Source of the DNA: Halotia branconii CENA392
Lineage (GTDB): Bacteria > Cyanobacteriota > Cyanobacteriia > Cyanobacteriales > Nostocaceae
DNA: 64,000 bases
Direction of reading: 5' to 3'
Assembly (NCBI RefSeq): GCF_029953635.1
Contig: NZ_CP124543.1
Location: forward strand, 3,203,455 to 3,267,454
Shown here piece by piece: positions 63,327-64,000 of this stretch. The notes beneath the pieces were generated by a model. That model was not told the origin of the DNA. It did no database searches and was given only the letters and a program-made list of their open reading frames with translations. Each line of letters opens with the position of its first letter. Within the stretch, counting starts at the first letter, position 1. The position numbers and the translations under genes were made by a program.

Positions 63327-64000
63327 ATGTCTTCTATCTCTCAAACCGTGCAAAATCGTGATGTTCGTCAGCTGGGTATTAACCCCAATCACTGGTATGT
63401 GGTTGCACGTAGTACTGAAGTCACAACTCAACCTATAGGTGTGATAATCTGGCAACAGGCGATCGCACTTTATCGAGATAGTCAAGGACAAATCCACGCT
63501 TTAGAAGATCGCTGTCCCCATCGTCAAGTTAAACTTAGTCATGGCCAGGCGATCGCTGATGAATTAGAATGTGCATATCACGGTTGGCGCTTCAATTCTG
63601 TAGGTGAATGTGTAGCGGTTCCCTACTTAGCAGCAAATCAAAAATTACCAAATTGTCAAATTCGTCATTACCCTGTCAAAGAACAAGACGGCTTTATCTG
63701 GCTGTTTCCTGGAGATATTGAACCTGTTACAGAACCTTTAGGTTTACCAGAATGGGAACATTTAAATTATATTGCCACAGTTGCAGTTATTAAATGCAAC
63801 GCTCATTATTCTTATTTAATTGAAAATCTGATGGATATGTATCACGGGCATTTACATCAAGATTTGCAAGCGTGGGCACAAGCAACCCTGCAAGATATAG
63901 ACGAAGATGCTAACCGAGTGGATGCTCATTATCAAGCACAAAGTTATTACAAAATAGATAAAATTTGGTCGATATCGCAATTATTTTTTCCTGCTTTGCG
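63327..64000 (+). CDS. Rieske non-heme iron oxygenase alpha subunit (runs off the window)
   Basis: ATG 63327 opens 224 codons to the end of the window without a stop: MSSISQTVQNRDVRQLGINP and so on. The Rieske cluster ligands are C-x-H in EDRCPHRQVKL and C-x2-H in ECAYHGWRFNSVGECV. The iron site is ENLMDMYHGHLHQD (His-x3-His type). It resembles the chlorophyllide a oxygenase/pheophorbide oxygenase branch common in cyanobacteria. The substrate is unknown. It is incomplete at the 3' end; total length would be about 330-350 aa. Confidence 0.9.
   Translation, partial: MSSISQTVQNRDVRQLGINPNHWYVVARSTEVTTQPIGVIIWQQAIALYRDSQGQIHALEDRCPHRQVKLSHGQAIADELECAYHGWRFNSVGECVAVPYLAANQKLPNCQIRHYPVKEQDGFIWLFPGDIEPVTEPLGLPEWEHLNYIATVAVIKCNAHYSYLIENLMDMYHGHLHQDLQAWAQATLQDIDEDANRVDAHYQAQSYYKIDKIWSISQLFFPAL

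Overview
This 64 kb window is chromosomal DNA from a cyanobacterium, most likely a filamentous member of the Nostocales. The evidence is a photosystem II assembly factor of the Psb28 type, cyAbrB, DUF3727, DUF2301 and PRC-barrel/DUF2382 proteins, a PilM-N-O-Q cluster without PilP, abundant GCGATCGC (HIP1) octamers, a xisI fragment, and dense intergenic repeats built from GTCAGT, GGGCAT and TTCGACTTCGC modules. Base composition is AT-rich. The genus cannot be fixed from what is visible here.

Layout. 1-2,571: an rRNA operon on the minus strand (16S, tRNA-Ile, tRNA-Ala, start of 23S) with a near-perfect promoter. 2.7-9.5 kb: glyQ, a degenerate-tailed ComEC, a response regulator downstream of era, and a GNAT gene. 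9.5-18.2 kb: an M14 amidohydrolase, a ClC transporter with CBS domains, cyAbrB, an Rrf2 regulator without cysteines, cobD, pyrR and a FIST/histidine kinase pair. 18.5-25.5 kb: a sugar-binding lipoprotein and the type IV pilus genes pilM, pilN, pilO and pilQ. 25.7-32.2 kb: a GH57 branching enzyme, Uma2 genes (one broken by a stop codon) and a GH15/phosphorylase-kinase-like gene split by a frameshift. 32.5-39.8 kb: trmJ, a class A beta-lactamase-like protein, psb28-2, dprA, another Uma2, an ElyC-like/DUF2301 pair and a SAM hydrolase. 39.8-50.5 kb: a 51-codon pirA-like gene with an NtcA box, a PRC-barrel protein, an SLH protein, fni, sppA, a GNAT gene, ruvX and DUF3727, purN divergent from a sugar ABC permease. 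50.5-53 kb: an orphan BrxA-like gene cut by a MITE, tRNA-Thr with an inverted partial copy, and recA with a LexA-like box. 53-64 kb: a LuxR/GAF regulator divergent from a sulfurtransferase, mnmE, GNAT, SDR, a decayed IS701-type element, DUF3140/DUF2945, an HD hydrolase, a xisI fragment, a peptidase E/lipoate ligase/YbjN operon, and a Rieske oxygenase running off the end.

Most genes are housekeeping or typical of the lineage. No complete novel defence or biosynthetic system is visible. The unusual material is repeat biology: (i) two copies of a terminal-inverted-repeat element, 96 and 159 bp, whose 63 bp length difference is exactly seven 9-bp minisatellite units; (ii) a 179 bp MITE that shares its ends with the IS701-type element 7 kb away and cuts the start of a solitary BREX gene; (iii) small repeats inserted in frame inside coding sequence (transposase, mnmE). 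Small-gene candidates missed by ordinary gene callers are the pirA-like regulator (39866-40021) and a 34-residue single-span membrane peptide (6957-7061).
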